In this document: in pieces, positions 33,397-43,091 of the stretch
How the letters are laid out: each line of letters begins with the position of its first letter
How positions within the stretch are numbered: position 1 is the stretch's first letter
Source of the DNA: Flavobacterium cyclinae
Lineage (GTDB): Bacteria; Bacteroidota; Bacteroidia; Flavobacteriales; Flavobacteriaceae
Direction: 5' to 3'
Length of the DNA stretch: 64,000 nucleotides
NCBI RefSeq assembly: GCF_021172145.1
Contig: NZ_CP089095.1
Location: forward strand, 1,550,001-1,614,000
The notes under the pieces: generated by a model
What the model saw: the letters and a program-made list of their open reading frames with translations, nothing else
Told to the model about the DNA's origin: nothing
Database searches by the model: none
Made by a program: the position numbers and the translations under genes

Positions 33397-33759
33397 ATGA
33401 TAGTAAGAAAAACAGCAATAGCAGCACTTGCATCAATAGCGATGTTTGTTGCATCTTGTGGAAACAGTAACAACCACAACCAACACGATGGCCACGACCA
33501 CGCAACCGAAACAGCCGTAAGCAGTACGGAAACACAAAAAGCCAATCGTAATGAAAATGGCGAATTGATTGATGCAGAAGGTAATATCATTACAGGTTGT
33601 CCCGGACATAAAGAAATGATAGGCTCGCAAGGCGATATGTGTCCGAAATGTGAGTATATGACAATGATACCTATCACTTGGGATATTGACGGAGTAGATA
33701 CCGTAAGAGTTACAAGTTTGCCCGACTATAATCCACCTGCCGACAAACTCAAAAAATAA
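33397..33759 (+). CDS. Periplasmic metal-binding lipoprotein
   Basis: A 120-residue lipoprotein with lipobox MFVASC (Cys22). A His-rich stretch (NHNQHDGHDHATE) is followed by a small four-Cys-like domain, GCPGHKEMIGSQGDMCPKCE and YMTMIP, related to the heavy-metal-binding domains on Cus adaptors. It lies 100 bp after the CDF gene and 37 bp before the CopZ-like gene. Its likely job is to hold metal in the periplasm after export. There is no pump adaptor in this module, so it may cooperate with the RND systems elsewhere in the window. Confidence 0.8.
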   Translation: MIVRKTAIAALASIAMFVASCGNSNNHNQHDGHDHATETAVSSTETQKANRNENGELIDAEGNIITGCPGHKEMIGSQGDMCPKCEYMTMIPITWDIDGVDTVRVTSLPDYNPPADKLKK

Positions 33760-33795
33760 AAACAATCATTAAATAACAATTCAAAATTCAATAAA

Positions 33796-34014
33796 ATGGA
33801 AAATAAAGAATTTCAATTCAAAACCAATCTCAACTGTGGAGGTTGTGTATCAAAAGTAAAGTCAGATTTAGATAATGCCGAAGGAGTCTGCCATTGGAAG
33901 GTGGACACGGATAATGCCGATAAAATCCTTACCGTGAGTTCAAAAGGAATTACGGAAGAAGAAGTAATTGCTATCGTTAAAAGCAAAGGTTTTAAAGCTG
34001 AACCAATAGCGTAA
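33796..34014 (+). CDS. copZ: CopZ-like HMA metallochaperone
   Basis: A 72-residue single HMA domain (FKTNLNCGGCVSKVKSDLDN, Cys14 and Cys17) with the beta-alpha-beta-beta-alpha-beta pattern and an ending typical of chaperones (IAIVKSKGFKAEPI). No signal peptide is present, so it acts in the cytoplasm, most likely delivering Cu(I) to the CopA ATPase upstream. It is the last gene of the copper module; a boundary element resembling the left one follows. Confidence 0.88.
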   Translation: MENKEFQFKTNLNCGGCVSKVKSDLDNAEGVCHWKVDTDNADKILTVSSKGITEEEVIAIVKSKGFKAEPIA

Positions 34015-34807
34015 AGACTTTTGAATATCGGGTAGTCAAAATAGTTATTCCGATAATAAATCCAACACACAGGCAAGCACATTACGCATTTTGGCAACCA
34101 CACAAAGCCAATAAAAATGCGTAAAGAGCTTGCCTTTTCCCAACCCGAGAAAAAATTTCCTTCCCCCTCTTTTTTTTTTCAGCCGACACACAACCCAATA
34201 GACAACGGACGACCAATAGCCACAGCCACTAACATCAGTTTTCCGCAATGCAGGCTGACGTTGAGTTTTGAGCATTTGTAATTCTAATGTCGCTATTTGG
34301 CGTTTGATGTTGCTGAAAAGATTAAATTAGCAAATCAAACGCCAATAGCTTGCAGTAGTGCTTGGTTGAAAATTTGTTTTTCAAACACCTGCACTGCGTA
34401 AAGCTGGTGGGCGTTATAGCCAATGGTAGGACGACCGTTCACAAGACGACTGACCGACCAAAATTTAAACATAAACACAAAGACATACCATTTTGACAAG
34501 TGACCAACATACAGACCATATTTTAAACGAGCAACGAGTAAGCCGACACTCTTTGCCGACCCTTCTGTATTTTTTATTTTTTCCTACCACACTTTTTTTT
34601 AATTCAATTATAGCCAGACACACATTGCACACATTTGTCTTTGCCTGCCATCACACAATGCCAGCCCGAAGGCAAAGCCAAAAGAGTGCAATCTTCCACG
34701 CTCTGTTCAAGAAACGAGTTACTTAACTTGACAGCAATCATTAATTACTTTGATAACCATCAGTTTATTAAGGTAACTTTATAAACATATTAGTAAATAA
34801 TTCAAAA
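34015..34807. other. Gene-free boundary region with hairpins and AC-rich sequence
   Basis: No gene is supported in ~790 bases. There is a long inverted repeat at 34292-34349 and a further arrangement at about 34350-34440 (TTGCAGTAGTGC ... GGTGGGCGTTATAGCC). The motif GTTA...CAATG..AGGACGAC at 34411-34432 matches the left boundary at 28981. Two C/A-rich, G-poor stretches (about 34160-34230 and 34430-34720) resemble the one at 28990-29195. A near-consensus -7 element (TTACTTTG) lies near 34745, about 55 bp before the CopB-type gene. Confidence 0.55.
34292..34349. repeat. Long imperfect inverted repeat
   Basis: GCTATTTGGCGTTTGAT and ATCAAACGCCAATAGC pair over 16 bp with one bulged base around a 25-base loop. 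There is no T tract, so it looks like a recombination or REP-type element rather than a terminator. Confidence 0.7.
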
Positions 34808-36829
34808 ATGGAACATTCACATCATAATCATACCGAAAGCCAACAATCACACGACCATCATGCCACAAATGATGCAGAAGGTCACGACAAACACGCAGGA
34901 CACAATGTTGCGGATTTTTGGAAGCGATTTATAATCTGTTTGATTGTATCCATTCCTGTGCTTGCATTATCGCACATGATACAACAGTGGTTAGGATTTG
35001 AATTCACATTTGTAGGCGACAAATATGTATTAGCAACTCTTTCCACTTTCATTTTTGTTTATGGTGGTTATCCCTTTCTGAAAGGTTTATATGACGAAGT
35101 AAAAGATAAAGCCATCGGTATGATGACACTGATTGGCGTAGCAATTACGGTTGCATGGGCATACAGTGTAGCTATTACTTTCGGTTTGCAGGGTATGGAT
35201 TTTTATTGGGAAATGGCAACCCTGATAGACATTATGCTTATTGGGCATTACTTTGAAATGAAGTCGGTCATGGGTGCTTCCCGTTCGTTGGAATTGCTGG
35301 TTAAGATGATGCCTTCTACTGCTCATCATCTAAAAGACGGACACATTCACGATATGCCGGTCAGTGAATTGAAAATTGGAGATATGGTGATGGTGAAGCC
35401 GGGTGAAAAAGTTCCTGTGGACGGCATTGTGACAGAAGGGGAAAGTTATGTTGACGAAAGTATGCTCACAGGCGAGAGCAAACCTGTGAAAAAAGAAAAG
35501 GAAAGTAAAGTAATTGGCGGAGCAATTAACAGCAATGGTTCACTCACCATAAAAGTAATTAGTACAGGCAAGGACAGTTATCTGAATAAAGTGGTGAAAC
35601 TGGTAGAGGACGCACAGAAAATAAAATCCAAAACTCAAAATTTTGCAGACCGAGCCGCAAAGGTTTTAACATTTGTTGCTTTAGGTGGTGGTGTAATAAC
35701 GCTAGTTGTTTGGCTACTATTAGGGTTTCCATTTGTGTTTGCATTGGAAAGAATGGTAACCGTTATGGTTATTTCCTGCCCTCATGCTTTGGGTTTAGCA
35801 GTGCCATTGGTGGTAGCTATTTCAACTTCAATCGCTGCACAAAAAGGTTTGCTCATTCGCAACAGAACAGCTTTTGAAAATGCTCGATTGATTTCAACTA
35901 TCATTTTTGACAAAACCGGAACACTAACCAAAGGTTCTCATGAATTACAGGAAGTAAAAGTGTTGAACTCAAAATTTAATGACAAAGAATTACTCCGTCT
36001 GGCATCAGGCATAGAGCAACATTCTGAACATTATATCGCAGCGGGTTTATTGCGAAAAGTAAAGGAATTGAACATTGCAATTCCAAAATCAGAAAATTTC
36101 AATTACCTGCCGGGTAAAGGATTGGAAGGCATTGTAGAAGAGAAAGAAATTAAAGTAGTAGGTCCGAATTACCTGAACGAACAAAACATCAAGATTGCTG
36201 AAACGATTGATGAATTTACAGGCACAGTTGTTTATGTTCTGATTGACAAAAATGTTGCGGGGTATTTTACTTTTTCAGACCAGATAAGAGAAAGCTCTCT
36301 TGAAGCCATTCAAATTTTAAAAGAGGCGGGAATTAAGAACCTGCTGCTTACAGGCGACAACGAAAAAGTAGCCATGAAAGTAAGCGATGAATTAAAAATG
36401 GACGGCTTCATAGCCAATGTATTACCGCATGATAAATTAGAGAAAGTAAAAGAACTTCAGGAAAAAGGTGAATACATTGCCATGACAGGCGATGGCGTAA
36501 ATGATGCACCTGCTCTTGCACAAGCAGATGTTGGTATTGCAGTTGGTTCAGGCACTGATGTAGCAGCCGAAACAGCAGATATAATTTTGGTAAACTCAGA
36601 CCCGAAAGATATCGCCAACCTGATATTATTTGGAAAAGCTACCTACAACAAAATGATACAAAACTTATGGTGGGCTGCGGGCTATAACATTCTTGCTATT
36701 CCATTGGCAGCAGGTGTATTATACAAATGGGATATTATGCTCAGTCCGGCTATTGGTGCAGTGCTGATGAGTTTAAGCACAATTGTGGTTGCGATAAATG
36801 CACAACTTTTAAAAAGAAAAATTTCATAA
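34808..36829 (+). CDS. copB: CopB-type P1B-ATPase (CPH motif)
   Basis: A 673-residue heavy-metal ATPase with a His-rich N-terminus (HSHHNHTESQQSHDHHATND) and no HMA domain. The transmembrane site is C324-P-H326 (ISCPHALGLAVPLVV), the hallmark of the P1B-3 subgroup, which is associated with Cu(II)/Cu(I) or Ag export. Other motifs are TGES, D368-K-T-G-T, GDGVNDAPAL, and YNILAIPLAAGVLY near the end. In place of the usual HP it has QHSEHYIA, as in other CopB proteins where the S-E-H-P site varies. It stands alone between boundary regions and complements CopA. Confidence 0.92.
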   Translation: MEHSHHNHTESQQSHDHHATNDAEGHDKHAGHNVADFWKRFIICLIVSIPVLALSHMIQQWLGFEFTFVGDKYVLATLSTFIFVYGGYPFLKGLYDEVKDKAIGMMTLIGVAITVAWAYSVAITFGLQGMDFYWEMATLIDIMLIGHYFEMKSVMGASRSLELLVKMMPSTAHHLKDGHIHDMPVSELKIGDMVMVKPGEKVPVDGIVTEGESYVDESMLTGESKPVKKEKESKVIGGAINSNGSLTIKVISTGKDSYLNKVVKLVEDAQKIKSKTQNFADRAAKVLTFVALGGGVITLVVWLLLGFPFVFALERMVTVMVISCPHALGLAVPLVVAISTSIAAQKGLLIRNRTAFENARLISTIIFDKTGTLTKGSHELQEVKVLNSKFNDKELLRLASGIEQHSEHYIAAGLLRKVKELNIAIPKSENFNYLPGKGLEGIVEEKEIKVVGPNYLNEQNIKIAETIDEFTGTVVYVLIDKNVAGYFTFSDQIRESSLEAIQILKEAGIKNLLLTGDNEKVAMKVSDELKMDGFIANVLPHDKLEKVKELQEKGEYIAMTGDGVNDAPALAQADVGIAVGSGTDVAAETADIILVNSDPKDIANLILFGKATYNKMIQNLWWAAGYNILAIPLAAGVLYKWDIMLSPAIGAVLMSLSTIVVAINAQLLKRKIS

Positions 36830-36846
36830 ACTAAAAACAATTCATC

Positions 36847-36975
36847 ATGAAAAAACAAATCATCACAGCAGCATTACTACTTACTGTATTGGATAGAAAA
36901 GTAAGTGATGATATGCGAATTTTAAAAGAAAAATATTTAGGCAAAAATGTACAGTTAAATCATAAAACAAATTGA
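36847..36975 (+). pseudogene. Chimeric 42-codon ORF, likely deletion scar
   Basis: It begins MKKQIITAALLLTVL like a signal peptide but continues DRKVSDDMRILKEKYLGKNV, a charged segment that does not fit a mature secreted protein. The most economical reading is that a deletion joined the 5' end of an exported-protein gene to the 3' end of another. It lies between the CopB gene and the next promoter. Confidence 0.4.
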
Positions 36976-37013
36976 TTTTAACATTTTTTTTAAAATATTT
37001 AATTTATTTTGAT

Positions 37014-37021
37014 TAACTTTG
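37014..37021 (+). promoter_or_regulatory. TAACTTTG promoter element of the Cus operon
   Basis: A TAnnTTTG match 19 bp before the ATG at 37041, giving a very short leader. A clear -33 TTG is not evident. Confidence 0.5.
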
Positions 37022-37040
37022 ATACGTTTTTTAACAAAAA

Positions 37041-37397
37041 ATGAAAAAGTCATACATCATAATAATATTGCTTTTAGGTATATTTTTTATTCCTAACAGC
37101 TCTTTTGCATGTGGTAGTGACAATCAACAATCTTGTGAAAAAGAAGTTTCTACTTCTAATACAAAAGAAAAAAGCTGTTGTGACAACAGCATGGATGATG
37201 AAGGATGTAATGGAAGTTGCGGACACTCAAATTGCACAACAACTTCTTCTGTTAGTTTCATTGCTTTTTTCTTTAATGAAATAGAATTTACAAATAATAA
37301 TTTTGATTTTTCTACAAGTAAAACAAAATTTTACCATACTGTAAACTTACCGTCAGATGGTTATTCTTCTATATGGCTTATACCTAAAATAAGCTAA
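37041..37397 (+). CDS. Cys-rich secreted protein of the Cus locus
   Basis: A 118-residue protein with a signal peptide (SYIIIILLLGIFFIPNSSFA) and a dense Cys region: CGSDNQQSCEKE, KSCCDNSMDDEGCNGSCGHS and NCTTTSS. The C-terminal end SDGYSSIWLIPKIS mirrors the YGSIWQPPQLV tail of the His-rich protein before the first RND pump, so the two probably belong to one broad family. The Cys content suits Cu(I)/Ag(I) rather than Zn. Its position at the head of the Cus genes suggests periplasmic metal binding. Confidence 0.7.
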   Translation: MKKSYIIIILLLGIFFIPNSSFACGSDNQQSCEKEVSTSNTKEKSCCDNSMDDEGCNGSCGHSNCTTTSSVSFIAFFFNEIEFTNNNFDFSTSKTKFYHTVNLPSDGYSSIWLIPKIS

Positions 37398-37583
37398 ATT
37401 TAAAATTTGACAGCCATACTTATGTCAAATTTATAGCATTTGCTATTTTTTTATAACAGTTTTGAATCTTAAATTATACATGTTTAACATGTGTATTTAA
37501 TTCATTATAGCTGCTATTCAATTTAAATTTATTTCAAAAATTCATTCAAAAAAAAATCTTTTTGAATACTAAAATCATATAAA

Positions 37584-37925
37584 ATGAAAAAATCATTATT
37601 AAAAATAATGATAGCAATCACTGTATTGTTATCAACCACAATGAACGCACAAACAAAAAACACAAAAACAGAGGAAGTGAAAGTTTCAGGTAATTGTGGA
37701 ATGTGTAAAAAAACGATAGAAAAAGCAGGAAACATCAAAGATATTGCTACAGTAGTATGGAACAAAGAAACTAAAATAGCAACAGTAACTTATGATGAAT
37801 CTAAAACAAATAAAGAAGAAATAGCAAAGCGTATAGCTTTAGCTGGATATGATTCAGAGCTTGTTAAAGCAAAAGATGAAGATTACGACAACCTTCCGGG
37901 ATGTTGTCAGTATGACCGCGAGTAA
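37584..37925 (+). CDS. Secreted HMA-domain metal-binding protein
   Basis: A 113-residue protein with a signal peptide (MKKSLLKIMIAITVLLSTTM, cleavage near NAQ). An HMA domain follows with VSGNCGMCKKTIEKAG (Cys38, Cys41), and a C-terminal GCC (LPGCCQYDRE). It is an intact relative of the TGA-interrupted gene at 21.8 kb, which has the same architecture and a GCC tail. It likely binds Cu(I) in the periplasm and passes it to the CusCBA pump encoded 127 bp downstream. A strong hairpin separates the two. Confidence 0.88.
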   Translation: MKKSLLKIMIAITVLLSTTMNAQTKNTKTEEVKVSGNCGMCKKTIEKAGNIKDIATVVWNKETKIATVTYDESKTNKEEIAKRIALAGYDSELVKAKDEDYDNLPGCCQYDRE

Positions 37926-37953
37926 TTGTACTTTAATAAATTGTAATTAACCT

Positions 37954-37986
37954 ATTCCTCTAAAGTATTTTCTACTTTAGAGGAAT
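37954..37986. terminator. Perfect 14-bp hairpin between HMA gene and cusA
   Basis: ATTCCTCTAAAGTA and TACTTTAGAGGAAT pair perfectly around a 5-base loop. There is no long T tract, so it may be a partial terminator or a processing site that reduces read-through into cusA. Confidence 0.6.
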
Positions 37987-38051
37987 ATTCAACAAATATT
38001 CATCAAAAACCTTGATAAATATTTTTTGTTGGTTGTAAATATTATATTCAG

Positions 38052-41000
38052 ATGTTAAATAAAATAATAAAATATTTCCTAGAAAATAGATTAGTAACTG
38101 TACTTATTCTAATGGTGCTAATTTTATGGGGTATTGCTACAGCTCCATTTAACTGGAAAATACCTTTCCTGCCTTCTGATTCAGTTGCGGTAGATGCTAT
38201 TCCTGATATTGGTGAAAACCAACAAATTGTTTTTACACAATGGCAAGGCAGGTCACCTCAAGATATTGAAGACCAAATCTCTTATCCTTTAACTACTTAT
38301 TTATTAGGTATTCCAGGGGTAAAATCAATTAGGAGTAATTCTATTTTTGGTTTTTCAAGTATTTATATAATCTTCGATGATGATATTGAATTTTACTGGT
38401 CTAGATCCAGAATATTGGAAAAATTAAATTCATTACCTAATAGTTTATTACCCGAAAATGTAAAACCATCACTTGGTCCAGATGCAACAGCATTAGGGCA
38501 AGTATATTGGTACACAGTTGAAGGAAGAGATAAAGACGGTAATCCTACTGGTGGATGGGATTTACAAGAAATAAGAACAGCACAAGACTTCTATATTAAG
38601 TACGGTTTAAATGCTGTGCAAGGAGTTTCAGAAGTAGCATCTATTGGTGGATTTGTCAAAGAATATCAAATTGATGTCAATCCAGACGCATTGAAAGCTT
38701 ACAATATTAGTTTGATGCAGGTAATGACTGCAGTACAAAAATCAAACAAAGATGTTGGTGCAAAAACCATAGAAATCAACCAGGCCGAATATTTAGTTAG
38801 AGGTCTTGGTTATGTGAAAAAAGTGGAAGATATTGAATTAGCAGTTGTTGCTGTTAAAGATAATGTACCTATTCGTGTAAAAGATATTGGTGTAGTCGCT
38901 TTAGGTCCAGAAACTAGAAGGGGTATTTTAGATAAAGGTGGTGCTGAAGCTGTTGGTGGTGTTGTCATTGCCCGCTATGGTTCTAATCCATTAGAAGTCA
39001 TTAACGGAGTAAAGGCTAAAATTAGTGAAATTGCATCTGGTTTACCTAAAAAAACATTGGCTAATGGTGTAGAAAGTCAATTAACAATTATTCCTTTTTA
39101 TGATCGTACAGAATTAATACAAGAGACTATTGGAACTTTAGAAACAGCTCTTTCTCATGAAGTACTAATCAGTATTATTGTTGTTTTACTTTTGGTTTTA
39201 AATTTAAGAGCCTCTTTAATTATTTCCAGTTTACTTCCTGTTGGAGTATTAATGACTTTTATTGTCATGCGATATGCTGGAGTAGATGCAAACGTTGTGG
39301 CTTTATCAGGTATTGCAATCGCTATTGGAGTGATGGTAGATGTAGGAGTCGTTTTTGTTGAAAATATTATTCGACATCTCGAAATGCCAGAAAACCATGG
39401 AGCAAAAGGTGCAAAATTAATGCAAGTAATTTACGAGGCAAGCACAGAAGTAGTTTCTGCAATTACAACTGCTTTAGCAACTACAGTTGTTAGTTTCATT
39501 CCAGTTTTTGCTATGGAATCAGCTGAGGGAAAACTATTCAGACCTTTAGCATTTACTAAAACATTCGCTTTATTAGGTGCTTTTGTTTTAGGGTTAGTTA
39601 TCCTACCATCTTTAGCTCACTATATTTTCGGTATTGATTATGATAAAAAAAGGGTAAAACGTTTCTGGTCATATGTATTTATTTCAGGAGGTATTTTATT
39701 AAGTATTTATTTTAAAATTTGGATTCCTTTAGGATTAACCTTAATGGGTTTATATGACCTGTTTAATCATAAAATTCCTTTGAAATTTCAGTCCTATACA
39801 AAGCATTTCAATTTAATATTGGTATTATTTATTGTTTCTTTTTTCCTTACGGAAGAATGGATGCCGTTAGGCCCACAAATCAGTATTATAGGTAATTATC
39901 TATTTGTAATTGTTTTGTTAGGAATAATATTAGGTATACTTCTATACATTGTAAGCTCATATGAAAAAGTACTGCGTTGGTGTTTGGAAAATAAAGGTAA
40001 ATTTATGTTATTACCAATTCTTACGTTGCTTTTCGGTTTGTTGGTATGGATAGGTTTTGACAGTACTTTTGGCTTTGTTGCTAATGGATTGGATAAAGTA
40101 GGCTGGAATATTAGATCCTCGAAAATTTGGTCAGTTTCGTCACATGCATTTCCTGGAATTGGTTCCGAATTCATGCCAACACTTAATGAAGGAAGCTATC
40201 TTTTAATGCCAACATCTATGCCTCATGCTGGTGTAGAACAAAACAGAAAAGTGGTTGGTCAATTGGATATGATTCTTAATCATATTCCCGAAGTCGATAT
40301 GGCAGTTGGTAAATTAGGACGTGTAGAAAGTGCGTTAGACCCTGCTCCTATTTCTATGTATGAAAATATTATCAATTATAAACCAGAATTTATTTTAGAT
40401 ACTGATGGTCATCGAATGCGATTTAAGACAGACAATAAAGGGCGTTTTATTACAAAATCTGGTGATAGTCTTACCCATGATGAGGCTTTAAAACAGGCTA
40501 TTTCGATTAAAAATCTTATTCCAGATGATGATGGTGCTTTCTATAGAAATTGGCGAGATATAATTCAATCACCAGATGATATTTGGAATGAAATTGTAAA
40601 AGCATCAAAAATACCTGGTGTTACATCAGCTCCTAAACTACAACCTATAGAGACTCGATTAGTAATGCTTCAAACAGGAATGAGAGCACCAATGGGAATA
40701 AAAGTTTTTGGTCCCGATTTAAAAACGATTGAAGAGTTTGGTTTAGAACTAGAAGGAATAATTAAAGAAGTACCTTCTGTAAAACGTGAAGCTGTTTTTG
40801 CTGATAGAATTGTAGGAAAACCTTATTTACATTTAAATATTGATAGAGAAAAAATTGCTCGATTTGGCTTAAATATAGAAGATGTTCAACAAGCTATTGA
40901 AACAGCAATTGGAGGAATGAAAATTTCTTCAACTGTTGAAGGAAGAGAACGCTATCCTATAAGAGTTCGCTATCCTAGAGAATTAAGAGATAGCCCTGAA

Positions 41001-41876
41001 GCATTAGGAAAAATATTAATAGCTACTCCTACTGGCGCACAGATTCCGTTAGGTCAATTAGTTCAGTTTGAATATAAAAAAGGACCTCAAGCCATTAAAA
41101 GTGAAGATACTTTTCTGGTTGGTTTTGTCTTATTCGATAAAAATGATGGCTATGCCGAAGTTGATGTAGTAAATGATGCTCAAAAAGCAATTCAAACTAA
41201 AATTGATTCAGGCGAATTGGTAGTGCCTCAAGGTGTAAATTATAAATTTTCAGGAAGTTATGAAAATCAAATAAGAGCAATGAAAAGACTTTCAATTGTA
41301 ATTCCTATTTGTTTAATCGTTATCTTTTTATTACTTTATTTTCAATTCAAGACTGTTATTGCATCGTCAATCCATTTCTCTGGAGTATTTGTTGCATTTG
41401 CAGGAGGATTTATAATGCTATGGTTATACGGACAAGATTGGTTCATGAATTTTGCTGTTGCAGATGTAAACATGCGCGATTTATTTCAAATGCATCCCAT
41501 CAATTTAAGCGTTGCCGTTTGGGTAGGTTTTATTGCATTATTTGGTATCGCTACCGATGATGGAGTAATCATGGGCTCTTATATTCATCAAGTTTTTGAA
41601 GAGAAAAATCCTCAAACCATCACTGAAGTTCGAAATGCAGTAGTAGAAGCCGGTAAAATGAGAGTTAGACCTGCTGTTATGACAGCAGCGACAACAATTA
41701 TTGCTTTGCTTCCTGTTTTAACCTCAACAGGGAAAGGTTCAGATATTATGATCCCAATGGCTATTCCAACTTTTGGAGGAATGACCATTCAAATTATGAC
41801 CATGTTTGTAGTGCCAGTATTACAAGCGTATTGGAGAGAAACAGTAATTAAAAATAAAGAAAAGAGAAATGCGTAA
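38052..41876 (+). CDS. cusA: CusA-type Cu(I)/Ag(I) RND efflux pump
   Basis: A 1274-residue RND transporter, longer than E. coli CusA (~1047) because of an extra hydrophobic stretch around residues 530-640 and an enlarged porter loop. The TM4 signature is A424-I-G-x3-D430-x3-V-x-V-E437-N438, the monovalent-metal (Cu/Ag) pattern. Counterparts of the three E. coli CusA metal methionines are visible by alignment in the mind's eye: YLLMPTSMPHAGVEQNRK, PAPISMYENIINYKPE and TRLVMLQTGMRAPMG. It extrudes periplasmic Cu(I)/Ag(I) using the proton gradient. Its 3' end overlaps the outer-membrane factor gene by 8 bp. Confidence 0.93.
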   Translation: MLNKIIKYFLENRLVTVLILMVLILWGIATAPFNWKIPFLPSDSVAVDAIPDIGENQQIVFTQWQGRSPQDIEDQISYPLTTYLLGIPGVKSIRSNSIFGFSSIYIIFDDDIEFYWSRSRILEKLNSLPNSLLPENVKPSLGPDATALGQVYWYTVEGRDKDGNPTGGWDLQEIRTAQDFYIKYGLNAVQGVSEVASIGGFVKEYQIDVNPDALKAYNISLMQVMTAVQKSNKDVGAKTIEINQAEYLVRGLGYVKKVEDIELAVVAVKDNVPIRVKDIGVVALGPETRRGILDKGGAEAVGGVVIARYGSNPLEVINGVKAKISEIASGLPKKTLANGVESQLTIIPFYDRTELIQETIGTLETALSHEVLISIIVVLLLVLNLRASLIISSLLPVGVLMTFIVMRYAGVDANVVALSGIAIAIGVMVDVGVVFVENIIRHLEMPENHGAKGAKLMQVIYEASTEVVSAITTALATTVVSFIPVFAMESAEGKLFRPLAFTKTFALLGAFVLGLVILPSLAHYIFGIDYDKKRVKRFWSYVFISGGILLSIYFKIWIPLGLTLMGLYDLFNHKIPLKFQSYTKHFNLILVLFIVSFFLTEEWMPLGPQISIIGNYLFVIVLLGIILGILLYIVSSYEKVLRWCLENKGKFMLLPILTLLFGLLVWIGFDSTFGFVANGLDKVGWNIRSSKIWSVSSHAFPGIGSEFMPTLNEGSYLLMPTSMPHAGVEQNRKVVGQLDMILNHIPEVDMAVGKLGRVESALDPAPISMYENIINYKPEFILDTDGHRMRFKTDNKGRFITKSGDSLTHDEALKQAISIKNLIPDDDGAFYRNWRDIIQSPDDIWNEIVKASKIPGVTSAPKLQPIETRLVMLQTGMRAPMGIKVFGPDLKTIEEFGLELEGIIKEVPSVKREAVFADRIVGKPYLHLNIDREKIARFGLNIEDVQQAIETAIGGMKISSTVEGRERYPIRVRYPRELRDSPEALGKILIATPTGAQIPLGQLVQFEYKKGPQAIKSEDTFLVGFVLFDKNDGYAEVDVVNDAQKAIQTKIDSGELVVPQGVNYKFSGSYENQIRAMKRLSIVIPICLIVIFLLLYFQFKTVIASSIHFSGVFVAFAGGFIMLWLYGQDWFMNFAVADVNMRDLFQMHPINLSVAVWVGFIALFGIATDDGVIMGSYIHQVFEEKNPQTITEVRNAVVEAGKMRVRPAVMTAATTIIALLPVLTSTGKGSDIMIPMAIPTFGGMTIQIMTMFVVPVLQAYWRETVIKNKEKRNA

Positions 41877-43089
41877 AATACTAATAATATCAATTCTATT
41901 TATGGCATATAATGTTGTAGGGCAATCTATAAACGACTATTATACTATTGCGGCAGAAAATAATCCTGAATTAAAAGCAAAGTATAAAGAGTTTGAAGCA
42001 GCCATGCAAAAAATACCACAAGTGAGTTCTTTACCAGATCCTAATCTTTCTATGGGGTATTTTATTTCACCCGTAGAAACAAGACTTGGCCCTCAAAACA
42101 TGAGGTTTTCACTAACTCAAATGTTTCCTTGGTTTGGTACTTTAAAAGCTCAAAAAAATGCAGCAACTTTAATGGCAGAAAGTAAATACCAAGCCTTTTT
42201 AAATGCTAAAAATCAATTGTATTCTCAAGTTGCTACTGCTTATTATCCTTTGTATGAGCTATTAAAACTAAAAGATATTGAACAAGAAAACATCAAAATT
42301 CTAGAATCATACAAAAACATTGCCAATGCGAAATTTGAAAATGGTAAAGGAAGTTTAGTAGATGTCTTGCGTGTGGATATTATGATAAAAGATGCTCAAA
42401 CTAATTTAGAAATTTTAAATAAAAAAGAACCCGCATTAACATCTTGGTTCAACAGTATTCTAAATAGAAAGTATGATGAAAAAATTGTTGTTTCTAAAAA
42501 AATAGAAACAATAGAATTACCCATAGAATATCGTAAAGATTCAATAGCTACTAACCCTATACTACAAGAACTTGAATTAAAAAAGCAAGCTTCGGAAGCT
42601 ACAATTGAAGCAGCCAGAAAGCAAGGTTTGCCAAAATTAGGTATTGGTTTAGATTATGTTTTTGTAGGTAACGGAATGAATAATTTTCCAGATTCGGGTA
42701 AAGATGTTATCATGCCTATGGTTACAGTTAGTTTGCCCATTTTTAGAAAAAAATACGACGCAGCAGTTACCGAAGCAAAATTAATGCAGGAAAATTATTC
42801 TTTTCAAAAAGAAGCTTATGAAAACAAATTGAACGGAACCTATTACAAACTTGTTTTTGAATTGCAAAAAGAAAGAGATTTGTTAAAATTATATGAAGGA
42901 CAAGTAATAACACTATCCAAAAGTTTAAGTCTATTATTTGCCTACTACAGTAACGCCAATAAAGATTTTGAAGAAGTATTACGTATGCAACAAGAGCTTT
43001 TAAAATATCAAAAATTGCAATTGTCAAGTATAAGTACTTTTCATGTAAAATTAGCAGAATTAGATTATTTAACCGCAAAACAATTTTAA
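41869..43089 (+). CDS. TolC-family outer-membrane factor (CusC-like)
   Basis: A 406-residue protein with a signal peptide (MRKILIISILFMAYNVVGQ) and the paired long alpha-helical/coiled-coil segments of TolC-family channels (for example YYTIAAENNPELKAKYKEFE, and ENIKILESYKNIANAKFENG followed by KGSLVDVLRVD). The strand segment PDPNLSMGYFISPVETRLGP is typical of metal-efflux members. It overlaps cusA by 8 bp and precedes the adaptor by 2 bp, so all three pump components are translationally linked. In the first RND system the equivalent protein is fused to the pump. Confidence 0.88.
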   Translation: MRKILIISILFMAYNVVGQSINDYYTIAAENNPELKAKYKEFEAAMQKIPQVSSLPDPNLSMGYFISPVETRLGPQNMRFSLTQMFPWFGTLKAQKNAATLMAESKYQAFLNAKNQLYSQVATAYYPLYELLKLKDIEQENIKILESYKNIANAKFENGKGSLVDVLRVDIMIKDAQTNLEILNKKEPALTSWFNSILNRKYDEKIVVSKKIETIELPIEYRKDSIATNPILQELELKKQASEATIEAARKQGLPKLGIGLDYVFVGNGMNNFPDSGKDVIMPMVTVSLPIFRKKYDAAVTEAKLMQENYSFQKEAYENKLNGTYYKLVFELQKERDLLKLYEGQVITLSKSLSLLFAYYSNANKDFEEVLRMQQELLKYQKLQLSSISTFHVKLAELDYLTAKQF

Positions 43090-43091
43090 TC

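Noticed and set aside
34045..34726. Short open frames in the boundary region before the CopB gene
   Set aside because: They show no signal, motif or ribosome-binding site and derive from AC-rich and hairpin sequence.
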